The notes beneath the pieces were generated by a model. That model was not told the origin of the DNA, ran no database searches, and saw only the letters and a list, made by a program, of their open reading frames with translations. Position numbers and translations under genes: made by a program. This document shows positions 1 through 8,368 of a DNA stretch of 14,012 nucleotides, in pieces; position 1 is the stretch's first letter, and the number at the start of each line of letters is the position of its first letter. Origin of the DNA: an uncultured Acetatifactor sp. (lineage in GTDB: Bacteria; Bacillota; Clostridia; Lachnospirales; Lachnospiraceae); NCBI GenBank assembly GCA_910586515.1, contig CAJUGL010000077.1, positions 1 through 14,012 on the forward strand, read 5' to 3'.

Positions 1-40
1 AAAAAAGTTCGCCTTATACTCCAGTAAGGCGAACTTTTTC
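1..40. terminator. Bidirectional rho-independent terminator
   Basis: A perfect 15-bp stem pairs positions 2-16 with 25-39 around an 8-base loop. The outer stem is A-run on one side and T-run on the other, so it can stop transcription in either direction. It probably ends a gene lying left of the window and insulates the xpaC operon. Confidence 0.85.
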
Positions 41-102
41 CGCTTATCACGCCTTATATCCTTTAATCCTCCCTGACTTCTTGAAGATAATCAAAGAAAT
101 TG

Positions 103-131
103 TTGCGGAAGAGGACTTGTTGTGCAATAAT
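103..131 (+). promoter_or_regulatory. Candidate sigma-70 promoter for xpaC-telA
   Basis: TTGCGG at 103-108, a 17-base spacer, then AATAAT at 126-131 (five of six matches to the -10 consensus). Transcription would start near 138, leaving a short leader with an AGAGG ribosome site before the xpaC ATG at 176. The -35 is only half consensus; the kinase promoter at 8213-8241 happens to carry the same -35 hexamer. Confidence 0.4.
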
Positions 132-175
132 AAGAAGGGGAAAGAAAGGGAAAAAGATAAAGAGGATGATCTATT

Positions 176-1498
176 ATGGGTGATAATAAAAACTGGAGCG
201 GCACAGGCGAACAGATCAAGGACGCCCTGGCAGAAGCTCTGCAAAGCGGTAATTTTAAAAATCTGAACGATCTGGTTTCCCAGACCGTAGCCGATGCGGT
301 AGACGAGGTGGGAAAGCATATTTCCTTCACCGTCAACACCGGTACTGGAAATAACAGCAGGAAAGAATCTTCCTCCGGACAAGCCGGCAGCCAAAAGGAA
401 GTCTACTCCCAGACCACAGTTCCGATCTGGCAGCAGAGAGCGCAGGAAAGAGAACGGCAAAAGCTGGCTAAACTTCAACAGGAACAGCAGCAATTATCCC
501 GGCGCAAACATTTTCCTTCCATTAAAATGAAAAAAGTCGGTAATGTCTCCAATGTTCTCTACCAGGTATTCGGCGGAATCGGCCTGGGGATAACAGGGCT
601 TGTGACCCTTGCGCGTCTCATTACTCTGGAATACACTACCCTGCCCGGCTGGATAACGAACCTGCTGTTTCTATTCGGGTTCTATGGAATGATTCGGCTC
701 GGCATCGGTCAGAAGAGGCGTCTGAAGCGGGCGGAGCGCTATCTCCAACTGTGCGACTACCGCGTCTATGGACAGATCGAAAATCTGGCAAAGGGTATCG
801 GAAAAAGCCGGAACTATGTGGTAAAAGATCTCCAGAAAATGCTGGAGCTGGGCATATTTCCTGAGGGCCATCTGGATGAACAAAAGACTTGTTTCATGCT
901 CAACGACATTGTATACAAACAATACCTGGAAGCGGAAGGGAATCGTCGGATTCGGGAGCTGGAAAGCAGAAAAGTCCTGGAGGAAAAAAATGTCTCCCAG
1001 CCCCAGGAAGCGCCTCCCGCTCCGGAGGTTTCCAGAGAACAGGAATCCGAACTCAACACCATGGTGGCAGAGGGAATGGAATACATCCGTAAGCTTCGGG
1101 AACTGAACGACCGAATCCCCGGAGAAATTATCTCCGCCAAGCTGTTCTGTCTGGAAAACCTTTTGAAGGACATATTTGAAAGCGTAAAACAGTACCCTGA
1201 GCAGATGAATCGAATGCACAAGCTGATGAGTTACTACCTTCCCACCACCCTGAAGCTGGTGGAATCCTATGAAGCGTTCGACAAAGTCAGCTCCCCTGGA
1301 CCGGATATCCTCAAGGCCAAAGGAGAGATTGAAAATACTCTGGATACCATCAACCAGGCCTTCCGTGAACTCCTGAACACCTTGTTCCAGGCTACGGTAT
1401 TTGATGTAACCACTGACGCGCAGGTGCTGAAAACCATGCTTGCCAAAGAAGGACTGACCCGGGATATGGACTTTGCCTCCGCCGACAAAGATTCCTGA
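176..1498 (+). CDS. xpaC: XpaC-like protein (5-bromo-4-chloroindolyl phosphate hydrolysis family)
   Basis: A 440-residue membrane protein of the XpaC family, whose name comes from an indolyl-phosphate hydrolysis phenotype in Bacillus; the biochemical role is not established. Layout seen: a polar N-terminus with a helix (1-50), a Gln/Arg-rich charged linker (84-112), two hydrophobic segments (about 125-150 and 157-178) forming a membrane hairpin, a basic stop-transfer stretch (KRRLKRAER), a helical segment resembling a small winged-helix fold (about 196-245, GIGKSRNYVVKDLQKMLE), a proline-rich coiled-coil linker (255-290) and the helical C-terminal XpaC domain (about 290-430). The ATG follows AGAGG with about 10 bases spacing. 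telA lies 103 bases downstream, the same pairing as xpaC-yaaN in Bacillus subtilis, so the two probably act together at the cell envelope. No phosphatase motif is evident, so I would not call it an enzyme. Confidence 0.8.
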   Translation: MGDNKNWSGTGEQIKDALAEALQSGNFKNLNDLVSQTVADAVDEVGKHISFTVNTGTGNNSRKESSSGQAGSQKEVYSQTTVPIWQQRAQERERQKLAKLQQEQQQLSRRKHFPSIKMKKVGNVSNVLYQVFGGIGLGITGLVTLARLITLEYTTLPGWITNLLFLFGFYGMIRLGIGQKRRLKRAERYLQLCDYRVYGQIENLAKGIGKSRNYVVKDLQKMLELGIFPEGHLDEQKTCFMLNDIVYKQYLEAEGNRRIRELESRKVLEEKNVSQPQEAPPAPEVSREQESELNTMVAEGMEYIRKLRELNDRIPGEIISAKLFCLENLLKDIFESVKQYPEQMNRMHKLMSYYLPTTLKLVESYEAFDKVSSPGPDILKAKGEIENTLDTINQAFRELLNTLFQATVFDVTTDAQVLKTMLAKEGLTRDMDFASADKDS

Positions 1499-1527
1499 GC
1501 CTGTACAGAAATAATTCTGAATACATA

Positions 1528-1562
1528 TATTCGGCCTGCCGTTCCCATGGGCAGAACCGAAT
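1528..1562 (+). repeat. Imperfect hairpin between xpaC and telA
   Basis: ATTCGG (1529-1534) pairs with CCGAAT (1557-1562), followed inward by CTGCC/GGCAG with a small internal loop and a roughly 9-base apical loop. There is no T-run, so it is not a canonical terminator. It may set mRNA processing or the xpaC:telA expression ratio; that is inference. Confidence 0.4.
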
Positions 1563-1601
1563 CTCGGTACGCAGCATAATGAAAGATATGGAGGAAAAAA
1601 G

Positions 1602-2759
1602 ATGAGTAATGATTTGGATGCAATGTTAAAGGAATCCCCTTCCCTGACCTTTGAGCCCTTCGCAGCAGAACCTGAGCCGGAAGCGCCTGCCGTGAAGGAG
1701 GAAGCCCCCAGGGTTCCCGAAGTGGTACTGACACCGGCTGAACAGAAGATGGTAAATGACTTTGCCGCACAGATTGATATCACCAATACCCAGCTGGTCA
1801 TGCAGTACGGCGCGGGAAGCCAGAAAAAAATCGCCGATTTTTCCGAAAATGCCCTGAACAATGTGCGGACAAAGGACATGGGCGAGGTGGGTCAGATGCT
1901 GGCGAATGTAGTGGCCGAGCTGAAAGATTTCAACAATGAGGAAGAAGAAAAGGGATTTTTAGGCTTTTTCAAAAAAGGCTCCAACAAACTGGAGAATCTG
2001 AAGATTAAATACGATAAGGCCGAAGTCAATGTGAACAAAATCTGCAAAGTCATGGAAGAGCATCAGGTAACCCTGCTGAAAGACGCTGCCATGCTGGACA
2101 AAATGTATGAGCTGAACCTGAATTACTTCAAGGAATTATCCATGTACATTCTTGCAGGAAAACAGAAGCTGGAACAGGCCAGGACAGTGGAACTCCCCAA
2201 ACTTCTCGCCAAAGCGGAACAGAGCGGGCTCCCGGAGGACACCCAGGCGGCAAACGACTACGCGTCTATGTGTGAACGCTTTGAGAAAAAGATCTACGAC
2301 CTGGAGCTGACCAGAACCATTTCCATGCAGATGGCGCCCCAAATCCGCCTGATCCAAAGCAACGATACCGCCATGTCGGAAAAAATACAATCTACTTTGG
2401 TGAATACCATTCCCCTTTGGAAGAGCCAGATGGTGATTGCCATCGGTTTGAACCATTCAACGGAAGCCGCCAGAGCGCAGCGCGAAGTAACGGATATGAC
2501 CAATGCCCTGCTGAAGAAAAACGCAGAGACCCTGAAAGTCGCCACCATTGAAACGGCGCGGGAAAGCGAGCGCGGCATTGTAGACATCGAGACCCTGACC
2601 GCCACCAACAAAACCCTGATCAGCACACTGGACGAAGTGATGAAGATCCAGGAGGACGGCCGGGCCAAGCGGCGGAGCGCAGAACAGGAACTGGTCCGCA
2701 TCGAAGACGAGATGCGCCAGAAGCTGCTCACCGTCAGCCGTACCTCAAGACAGATGTAA
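1602..2759 (+). CDS. telA: TelA/YaaN-type toxic anion resistance protein
   Basis: A 385-residue soluble, largely helical protein of the TelA family (tellurite/toxic anion resistance; Bacillus YaaN and YceH). Known members are linked to tolerance of tellurite and cell-envelope stress, by an unknown mechanism. Seen: an acidic, proline-rich disordered N-terminus (about 18-45), long amphipathic helices throughout, the GFLGFF segment near residue 120, and the family-typical IPLWKSQMVIAIGL stretch near 270-285, followed by long coiled-coil helices to the end. No signal peptide or membrane span. The length matches the family. A strong GGAGGA site (1590-1595) lies six bases before the ATG. It is the second gene of the xpaC operon and is followed directly by a strong terminator. 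XpaC could be its membrane anchor or partner (inference). Confidence 0.9.
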   Translation: MSNDLDAMLKESPSLTFEPFAAEPEPEAPAVKEEAPRVPEVVLTPAEQKMVNDFAAQIDITNTQLVMQYGAGSQKKIADFSENALNNVRTKDMGEVGQMLANVVAELKDFNNEEEEKGFLGFFKKGSNKLENLKIKYDKAEVNVNKICKVMEEHQVTLLKDAAMLDKMYELNLNYFKELSMYILAGKQKLEQARTVELPKLLAKAEQSGLPEDTQAANDYASMCERFEKKIYDLELTRTISMQMAPQIRLIQSNDTAMSEKIQSTLVNTIPLWKSQMVIAIGLNHSTEAARAQREVTDMTNALLKKNAETLKVATIETARESERGIVDIETLTATNKTLISTLDEVMKIQEDGRAKRRSAEQELVRIEDEMRQKLLTVSRTSRQM

Positions 2760-2762
2760 CAG

Positions 2763-2805
2763 AAAATGCGTCTGCCGCAGTATTTTTGCGGCAGACGCAT
2801 TTTTT
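2763..2805. terminator. Strong terminator after telA, usable in both directions
   Basis: A perfect 17-bp stem (2763-2779 with 2787-2803) around a 7-base loop, followed by a T-run on the plus strand. The AAAA at the other foot gives a short T-run on the minus strand, so it can also end the convergent MATE transcript that stops at 2899. Confidence 0.92.
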
Positions 2806-2898
2806 CTGTTCACTTCCTTCGCAGCAAGAGATGCGCGGAAACCGCAGGACTGTCTTTACTGTAAACGAATCGAATCCTGTCTGCGGAAACGTGGAAAT

Positions 2899-4281
2899 TT
2901 ACTGTATCTTTTCCAGCGACTCCTTGGACAATATTTTCCGGATATTTACCATGAACAATATAGTAGCCACCATGGCCGATATCGCATCGGAAACCGGCTC
3001 TGCATAATACACTCCCATCACTCCCATAAATCTGGGCATGATCAGCGCCAGAGGAATGAGGAGAATAATCTTCCTCAGCACAGCAATGAAAAGAGAGATC
3101 TTCGCCTGCCCCAATGCCAGAAAAGTAGGCTGAATACCGTTCTGCAGGCCGAAAACCAGCATGCCCGCCATGAAGATCGGCATAACCTGCCCTGTCAAAG
3201 CTACCAGCTCCGCCTCATTGGTAAAGAATCCGGCATAAAACCGGGGAAAAATCATGCTTGAAGCCGTGGTCACCAGCCGGAATCCGAAACATATTCCGAT
3301 CATCCAGCGGTACAGCTGCCTTACCCGGTCAAAGTTCTGGGCGCCGTAATTGTAGCTGACAATAGGCGTCATGCCCTGGGTAAACCCGTAGATCGGCGCA
3401 GAAAACAGCTGCATAATACTCTGCATAATGGTCAGGGAACCCACATGAAAATCCCCTCCATAGGCCTGCAGCCCATGATTCAGCACGATACTGATAAAGC
3501 TCTCCGTTGCGTTCATGATAAAGGGGGATATCCCCAGGGAAAATACGCCCCCAAGGATTTTGGCCTCTAAACGCATACAATCTCTGCGTATTTTCAGAGA
3601 GGATTTCTTTCCCAGCAAAAAGGACACCACCCAGGCCGCGCTGAGTCCCTGGGAAATCACCGTGGCAATCGCCGCTCCCCTGACGCCCATCCCCAGGACG
3701 AAGATGAAGATTGGGTCCAGAATAATATTGGCGACCGCGCCGATCAGAACGGAAAGCATAGCCGTCCGCGGCTGGCTCTGACAGATGATAAAGGCATTCA
3801 GCCCCAGCGCAAACTCCACAAAAAGGGTTCCCAGCAGATAGATGGAGAGATAGTCCACGGCGTAGCCTATGGTGGCGTCGCTGGCGCCGAACATATACAG
3901 CAGGGGTCTCTGAAAGGTATAGAAGAAAGCCATCAGCCCCACTGCGCAGATCATCAGGAAGCTGACGCTGTTGCCCAATATTTTCTCCGCTCTTTCCCTG
4001 TTTCCCTTCCCCAGCCAGATGGCGGCAAGGGGGGCCGCGCCGTTACTGACAAAGGCAGAGAAGGCCGAAATAAATACCGTGATACAAAAAGTAACGCCCA
4101 CGCCGGTCAGAGCATTGGCTCCCACGCCCTCCATATGTCCGATATAGATTCTGTCTATGATACTGTATAAAATATTGATAATCTGTGCCAGGATTGCCGG
4201 CAAAGTCATACTCGCCATCAGTTTGCCGATGGGTTCCGTTGCCATCCGCTCCTCGCGGCTCTTCTTTTCCGTTGCTGCCAT
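2899..4281 (-). CDS. MATE family multidrug efflux transporter
   Basis: A 460-residue inner-membrane protein with about twelve hydrophobic segments in two matching halves, the usual size and topology of MATE (MepA/NorM-like) pumps, which export cationic or aromatic compounds by Na+ or H+ antiport. Seen: the N-terminal PIGKLMASMTLPAILAQI segment, IIDRIYIGHM in TM1-2, the conserved ILDPIFIFVLGMGVRGAAIA block (188-206) before TM6, and its counterpart in the second half, YGFTQGMTPIVSYNYGAQ (298-315). The ATG at 4281 follows a GGTGGG site; an internal ATG at residue 13 has GAGGAG but too close. The gene is 93 bases downstream of the HD-GYP gene on the same strand, with an 11-bp inverted repeat between, so it could be the last cistron of the signalling operon or separately controlled. 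The substrate cannot be told from sequence. Confidence 0.93.
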   Translation of the reverse strand: MAATEKKSREERMATEPIGKLMASMTLPAILAQIINILYSIIDRIYIGHMEGVGANALTGVGVTFCITVFISAFSAFVSNGAAPLAAIWLGKGNRERAEKILGNSVSFLMICAVGLMAFFYTFQRPLLYMFGASDATIGYAVDYLSIYLLGTLFVEFALGLNAFIICQSQPRTAMLSVLIGAVANIILDPIFIFVLGMGVRGAAIATVISQGLSAAWVVSFLLGKKSSLKIRRDCMRLEAKILGGVFSLGISPFIMNATESFISIVLNHGLQAYGGDFHVGSLTIMQSIMQLFSAPIYGFTQGMTPIVSYNYGAQNFDRVRQLYRWMIGICFGFRLVTTASSMIFPRFYAGFFTNEAELVALTGQVMPIFMAGMLVFGLQNGIQPTFLALGQAKISLFIAVLRKIILLIPLALIMPRFMGVMGVYYAEPVSDAISAMVATILFMVNIRKILSKESLEKIQ

Positions 4282-4319
4282 ATTATTCCCACCCGTTTCT
4301 TTTTGCTAATGATTATTGA

Positions 4320-4349
4320 TAACAGTTCAGCGGCCTGTCTGAACTGTTA
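4320..4349. repeat. 11-bp inverted repeat between HD-GYP gene and MATE gene
   Basis: TAACAGTTCAG (4320-4330) and CTGAACTGTTA (4339-4349) are perfect inverted repeats with an 8-base spacer. Read on the minus strand there is no T-run after the stem, so it is not a classical terminator. It may be an operator in front of the pump gene or a transcript-processing hairpin. Confidence 0.6.
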
Positions 4350-4374
4350 CGATTATTGTGTATCCCCGCCCGGC

Positions 4375-6213
4375 TCATGTTCTCAATGCATACAACTGTC
4401 TGTAAGCTTCCCTTCGGCCGGTCTCAAAAGCGGCCTTTATTCCGGAGACGATTTTCTCGTCCCGCAGTCTGGCGGTGAGCAGGGGAGAAAAACGCCGCCC
4501 TTCCAGCGCCACAGCCTCCCTGACCGCCTCTTCAAAGGTCTTCTCTATCCCCGTATACAGTCGGGCCGTATCCGTCACATTGCTGATCCAGTCAAACAGT
4601 CCGATTACATCCACCATCTGCCTGCAGGGGCATTCCAGCCGCTGATAAGCTTCCGGATATCCCCTGGATCCGTCGTACCAGAAGTGATGCCCCATGGCTA
4701 CCGATGCGTAAATTCTGGTTGACGCTCTGGCCTCCAGCAGATTAGCCCCCATCAGCGTATGCAGATGAGCCATCTCATATTCTTCCTCAAACCATTGCCT
4801 TGCCGTCTGCGCATACAGATTTAAGAAGTTGATTTTGCCCACATCATGCAGCATCCCGCATTCAGCCGCCCATGCAACTGCCCTCCGACGCTTCTCCTCC
4901 GCTTCCTCTATCCTGCAGATCTCTTCTATATCGTCGAAAAACCAAGGCTCTTCGTCCATGATCATTCCGCAGAAAGCTGCCGCCATCTCCGCCACCATCC
5001 GGGAATGAATATAGATTTCAGGCGTAAAATGCATCTGCAGCTTCAGTAGAAAATCCTTATAGAGAACACTGTCTTCGGTTTCCACAAAAGTGCTGGACAG
5101 CTGCCGCAGGTACAGAAACAGAGCTTCGTTCTCTGCAGCTCTGGGAACGGTATCCACATAATCCAAAATCCTCCGGTAAAGATTTTCGATATACTCCTTC
5201 CTCTTGGGTATCTGTTCCGGATAATCGTTCAAAAACTGACAGTAAAACGCAGGAACTGAGATAATGCTGTACATGCTGTCCACGGAGTAATCCTTCGGAT
5301 CCGCCCCGTCCATCAGATCTTCCATCTTAGCCAGCAGCTCTTCCAAACCGAGCATACCGCAAAAATAAGCAATGGTATTGTAGGAAAAGGAGGGGCGCAA
5401 AGGCGGCTTTTCTCCTTTCCTCTCCGCTTCCTGAAACCGGCGCTGATAGACAATGTAAACGGATTCCATCACATCAGCTATGTCCTCGGAAGTCATGGTA
5501 TTGTCTTTGCTGTAAGAAATACTCGCCGCCATCTGCTGATGGGTCATATAAATATATCTGTCCCAGGGAAGTCCGGGTTCTTTTTCCTGGTACCCTTTAT
5601 CCTGAAGAATCTGCAGCGTTCGTTTTACCATACGAATCTTCTCGCTGGGAGAAGAAAAAGAGCCAAGAGCCATGTTTGCCCGGGAACGAAGAATATACCC
5701 CCTTGTCTCTCCATCCTCAATCTCGTCAAAGTATTTCAGATAGGCGGCTGCCTCCGCAAAGCACAGGCGCATCTGAGAGATATATTTCTGCGTATCCTCC
5801 CTGGACAGCCCTACAAGTTTATTGCTTATGCTGTAGTATCCCATGCCCAGAGAATACAATTCACGAATCATATTTTTTCGATCTTTTGTCTGTCTTGCCA
5901 GGCTCAGCAGCGCCTTATGGACCTGACAGTACAGCCCCACATCCAGTTCGTCCCTGCCGCTCAGCAATCCCCCGGCGAATTCCCTCAGCTGCGCTGTCTC
6001 CTCCTCATCCGCGTCAAAGATGTGATCCAAAACCGGAAACAGCCCCTCCCGCAGCAGCTTCATATTTCGCTTCGCCTTTTCTTCCGCCCTCCGCTTCTGT
6101 CCGTCTGCCTGCGCCAGAAATTCCTCAAAGTTCTGTCCTTCCCGCTCCTCCCCGGAGGTCAGAAGGGTAATCTCTTTTAAATTGGCAATGTATTCTTCCT
6201 GATATGGCTGCAT
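4375..6213 (-). CDS. HD-GYP-type phosphohydrolase with long N-terminal helical-repeat region
   Basis: A predicted cytosolic 612-residue protein. About 400 residues of helical, TPR-like sequence precede a C-terminal metal-dependent HD domain related to HD-GYP phosphodiesterases, which typically hydrolyse cyclic-di-GMP. Metal and active-site candidates: H403 (YIHSRMVAEMA), H456-D457 with the Lys of HDVGKI, H485 (HLHTLMGANLLEA), H509-H510, then YDGSRGYP (513-520). The usual HHE has Phe in place of Glu and GYP is preceded by an extra Arg, so substrate or activity may differ. I chose ATG 6213 because GGGGAG lies seven bases upstream and the MQPYQEEYIANLKE start looks like native helical sequence; an in-frame ATG at 6297 would add 28 polar, unstructured residues with a poor ribosome site. 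It follows the sensor kinase on the same strand by about 110 bases, so it probably acts as that kinase's output or partner. Confidence 0.85.
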   Translation of the reverse strand: MQPYQEEYIANLKEITLLTSGEEREGQNFEEFLAQADGQKRRAEEKAKRNMKLLREGLFPVLDHIFDADEEETAQLREFAGGLLSGRDELDVGLYCQVHKALLSLARQTKDRKNMIRELYSLGMGYYSISNKLVGLSREDTQKYISQMRLCFAEAAAYLKYFDEIEDGETRGYILRSRANMALGSFSSPSEKIRMVKRTLQILQDKGYQEKEPGLPWDRYIYMTHQQMAASISYSKDNTMTSEDIADVMESVYIVYQRRFQEAERKGEKPPLRPSFSYNTIAYFCGMLGLEELLAKMEDLMDGADPKDYSVDSMYSIISVPAFYCQFLNDYPEQIPKRKEYIENLYRRILDYVDTVPRAAENEALFLYLRQLSSTFVETEDSVLYKDFLLKLQMHFTPEIYIHSRMVAEMAAAFCGMIMDEEPWFFDDIEEICRIEEAEEKRRRAVAWAAECGMLHDVGKINFLNLYAQTARQWFEEEYEMAHLHTLMGANLLEARASTRIYASVAMGHHFWYDGSRGYPEAYQRLECPCRQMVDVIGLFDWISNVTDTARLYTGIEKTFEEAVREAVALEGRRFSPLLTARLRDEKIVSGIKAAFETGRREAYRQLYALRT

Positions 6214-6325
6214 ACTTTCACTCCCCACCTGGCTCTTCTGTTCCTGCTCACTTCCCGGTTCTTCCTGCCTGACCGGACGACCCGCCCGAACAATCATGTG
6301 CGAACACGCCTATGTATGCCTGAGA

Positions 6326-8167
6326 CTATCCGAAGCGGCTGTCCAGAATCTCCTGCAGACGTTTCGGATCTATGGGCTTGGAACAGTGCTCATCCATGCC
6401 GGCCTCCCGGGAGAGACGAATGTCCTCCACAAAAGCATTGGCCGTCATCGCCACGATCCATACGCTCTCCCCATCCTTCCTGGGAAGTTCACGAATCCGC
6501 TTTGTGGCCTCGTAACCATCCATAACAGGCATCTGTATATCCATAAAAATAATCTCAAAATGTCCCTCGGGAGACGCCTGAAACCGCTCCAGGGCCTCTG
6601 CCCCGTTGTTCGCCGCCTCTACCTGCACGCCCATCATAGTCAGCATTTCCACGGCAATCTCCTGATTCAGCGCAATATCTTCCACCAGCAGGACATGATG
6701 ACTGCCATACTCTCTCTCCCTCTCCGCCTGCCGCCCTGTGCCTTCCTGTGAACCGCAGGACGCCAGAGTTTCCATCAATCTGCTGCGGAATAGCGGACAA
6801 GGCACAAAAGCGTTTACGCCTGCCCTGGATGCCCTGTACTCTATCTGCGCCCAATCCGCCTCCGATACCAGCAGAATAGGGAATGTCCGTCCTGCCAGCT
6901 GCCGCACATGAGAAGCCAGCTCCAATACCGACATGTCCTCCAGCTCCTGCCCAAGCAGCATGGCGCAGGGCATATGATTCTCATATTGTGCCTCCGTAAG
7001 CCTTGTAACAGTCTCAAGACCGCTCCTGGTGCGCACGGGCCGGAGACCTGCCTCCTCCAGATAACCCGAAATCTGCTCTGCCCTGTCATCCCTGTCCTCT
7101 GCGATCAGCACTGTCTCTCCCTCCGGAAGTTCCTGCTCCTTCCTGCTGTGCACCGCCACAGCCACAGGAAGCGTCACCCTGAAACAGCTTCCCTCTCCCT
7201 CCCGGCTTTCCACAGTAATTTCACCCCCCATGCGATCTACCAGATTCTTGACTATGGACATGCCCAGACCCGTACCTTCGATTTTACTGATGGTAGTATT
7301 GTTTACTCTCTCAAAGGGAAGAAAAATTCTGCTCAGAAAATCCTGACTCATTCCTATTCCATTGTCTTCACATAGAAATTCCAGCACCACCGTATTCTTC
7401 TCCGGCTTGCTCCCTTCCCGATTCTCCGGCATTCTCTGGCTGAACCGAGTCCTGATACTGCCGTTTTCCAAAGTATATTTTACTGCATTTCCGATTATAT
7501 TTACCAAAATCTGACGTAAACGCAGAGAATCTCCAATCAAATTTTCTTCATAAATTTGTCCGATCTCCATCTGCAGCGTCTGTTTTTTCTGTTCCGCCTG
7601 AGGACGCACAATGACAGCAATGTCATGAACCAAATCCGGCAGGGAAAATACTTCTTCATTCAGCGTCATACGTCCGCTGTCAATACGCGACATATCCAGG
7701 ACATCATTCACAAGACTCATCAGGTGAGAAGAAGCTGTCTTTATCTTCATCAGACAATCCTGTACCCGGGATTTCTCGTCGATATGTGACAAACCGATGG
7801 AAGTCATACCTACGATTGCGTTCATGGGCGTGCGGATGTCATGAGACAAATTGGACAGGAAATTACTTTTCGCCCGATTTGCCTCTTCCGCAGCCTTCAG
7901 CGCATCTTCCAGGGCCGCATTCATATGCTCCAGCTCCGCCACCCTCCTGTGCCTGTTGCAGGCCGTATCCAATATCCACAGCTCATGCTCTCCGTCAAGA
8001 GCAACTACGTCGTTTTTAAGATGCTTCAACGTCTGCTCCGGATCTACGGACTGTAACTCCTCTGCGGTAAGCCCGGAAAGTTCGCAGGCCATGCTGTCCG
8101 CATACAGCACCCCGGCCTCATCGCCCGCTCTCCGCTCTACGACAAGATATCCTTTACTTCCCTTCAT
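6326..8167 (-). CDS. Soluble hybrid sensor histidine kinase with two receiver domains
   Basis: A 613-residue kinase without membrane spans. Order: a short PAS-like sensor (about 1-75), a coiled-coil linker (77-100), the HisKA dimerisation helix with phosphorylatable H109 in NLSHDIRTP, a HATPase domain (N-box with N227, G1 DNGIG 268-272, G2 GTGLG 298-302), a first receiver (about 352-470) and a second receiver (about 490-610). Only the second receiver is complete: E496/D497, phospho-acceptor D543 in FMDIQMP, and K597. The first keeps an acidic pair (E357/D358) but has Gly/Gln where the Asp should be and Cys-Pro where the Lys should be, so it is a pseudo-receiver. The ATG follows GGGAGAGG. It heads a reverse-strand unit with the HD-GYP gene. 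No DNA-binding response regulator is adjacent, so signalling probably runs through protein contacts or a histidine phosphotransfer protein elsewhere. Confidence 0.92.
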   Translation of the reverse strand: MKGSKGYLVVERRAGDEAGVLYADSMACELSGLTAEELQSVDPEQTLKHLKNDVVALDGEHELWILDTACNRHRRVAELEHMNAALEDALKAAEEANRAKSNFLSNLSHDIRTPMNAIVGMTSIGLSHIDEKSRVQDCLMKIKTASSHLMSLVNDVLDMSRIDSGRMTLNEEVFSLPDLVHDIAVIVRPQAEQKKQTLQMEIGQIYEENLIGDSLRLRQILVNIIGNAVKYTLENGSIRTRFSQRMPENREGSKPEKNTVVLEFLCEDNGIGMSQDFLSRIFLPFERVNNTTISKIEGTGLGMSIVKNLVDRMGGEITVESREGEGSCFRVTLPVAVAVHSRKEQELPEGETVLIAEDRDDRAEQISGYLEEAGLRPVRTRSGLETVTRLTEAQYENHMPCAMLLGQELEDMSVLELASHVRQLAGRTFPILLVSEADWAQIEYRASRAGVNAFVPCPLFRSRLMETLASCGSQEGTGRQAEREREYGSHHVLLVEDIALNQEIAVEMLTMMGVQVEAANNGAEALERFQASPEGHFEIIFMDIQMPVMDGYEATKRIRELPRKDGESVWIVAMTANAFVEDIRLSREAGMDEHCSKPIDPKRLQEILDSRFG

Positions 8168-8212
8168 ATACGCCTCTCCCTGTTAAGCCCCCGTTTCGTT
8201 TCCCTGAAGAAA

Positions 8213-8241
8213 ATTGTACCAGAATTCCGTCATCGCCGCAA
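8213..8241 (-). promoter_or_regulatory. Promoter of the sensor kinase operon
   Basis: On the minus strand TTGCGG (8236-8241), a 17-base spacer and TACAAT (8213-8218), with TG near the extended -10 position. Transcription would begin near 8206, about 40 bases before the kinase ATG. It lies immediately downstream of a minus-strand terminator, which insulates it. Confidence 0.7.
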
Positions 8242-8246
8242 CCGCA

Positions 8247-8279
8247 AAAATCGAGTAGGGCTGATTTTACCCCTACTCG
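8247..8279 (-). terminator. Minus-strand terminator upstream of the kinase promoter
   Basis: A perfect 9-bp stem, CGAGTAGGG (8252-8260) with CCCTACTCG (8271-8279), and a 10-base loop. On the minus strand it is followed by ATTTTTG. It would stop read-through from the tRNA side into the kinase operon. The GC-rich stretch 8281-8330 beyond it holds another small stem (GCCGC/GCGGC, 8295-8308) but no gene. Confidence 0.7.
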
Positions 8280-8338
8280 CCGCGCGGCCCGTGCGCCGCT
8301 TTAGCGGCAAATTTACATTACACGGACCTGCGCATAAC

Positions 8339-8362
8339 AAAAAACCCCGACATTCGGGGTTT
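8339..8362 (-). terminator. Terminator of the tRNA-Cys transcription unit
   Basis: A 9-bp stem (8342-8350 with 8354-8362), 3-base loop, and TTTTTT on the minus strand. It sits a few bases past the tRNA-Cys 3' end, as expected for the original chromosomal tRNA terminator. Confidence 0.85.
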
Positions 8363-8368
8363 CTTGAG

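Noticed and set aside
671..1879. 402-codon open frame antisense to xpaC/telA
   Set aside because: It overlaps two recognised genes, lacks a ribosome site and its residues show no domain; it is a shadow of the GC-biased forward frames.
5539..6180. 213-codon forward frame opposite the HD-GYP gene
   Set aside because: Antisense shadow without ribosome site or domain resemblance; the reverse frame carries the conserved protein.
6214..6297. 28-residue N-terminal extension of the HD-GYP protein
   Set aside because: Polar, low-complexity residues and a weak ribosome site, against GGGGAG before the ATG at 6213. It cannot be fully excluded, as it shortens the gap to the kinase gene to 28 bases.
8252..8308. 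Riboswitch or leader RNA for the sensor kinase
   Set aside because: The hairpins lie upstream of the best promoter (8213-8241), so they are not in the kinase mRNA; the T-run after the first stem fits a plain terminator.
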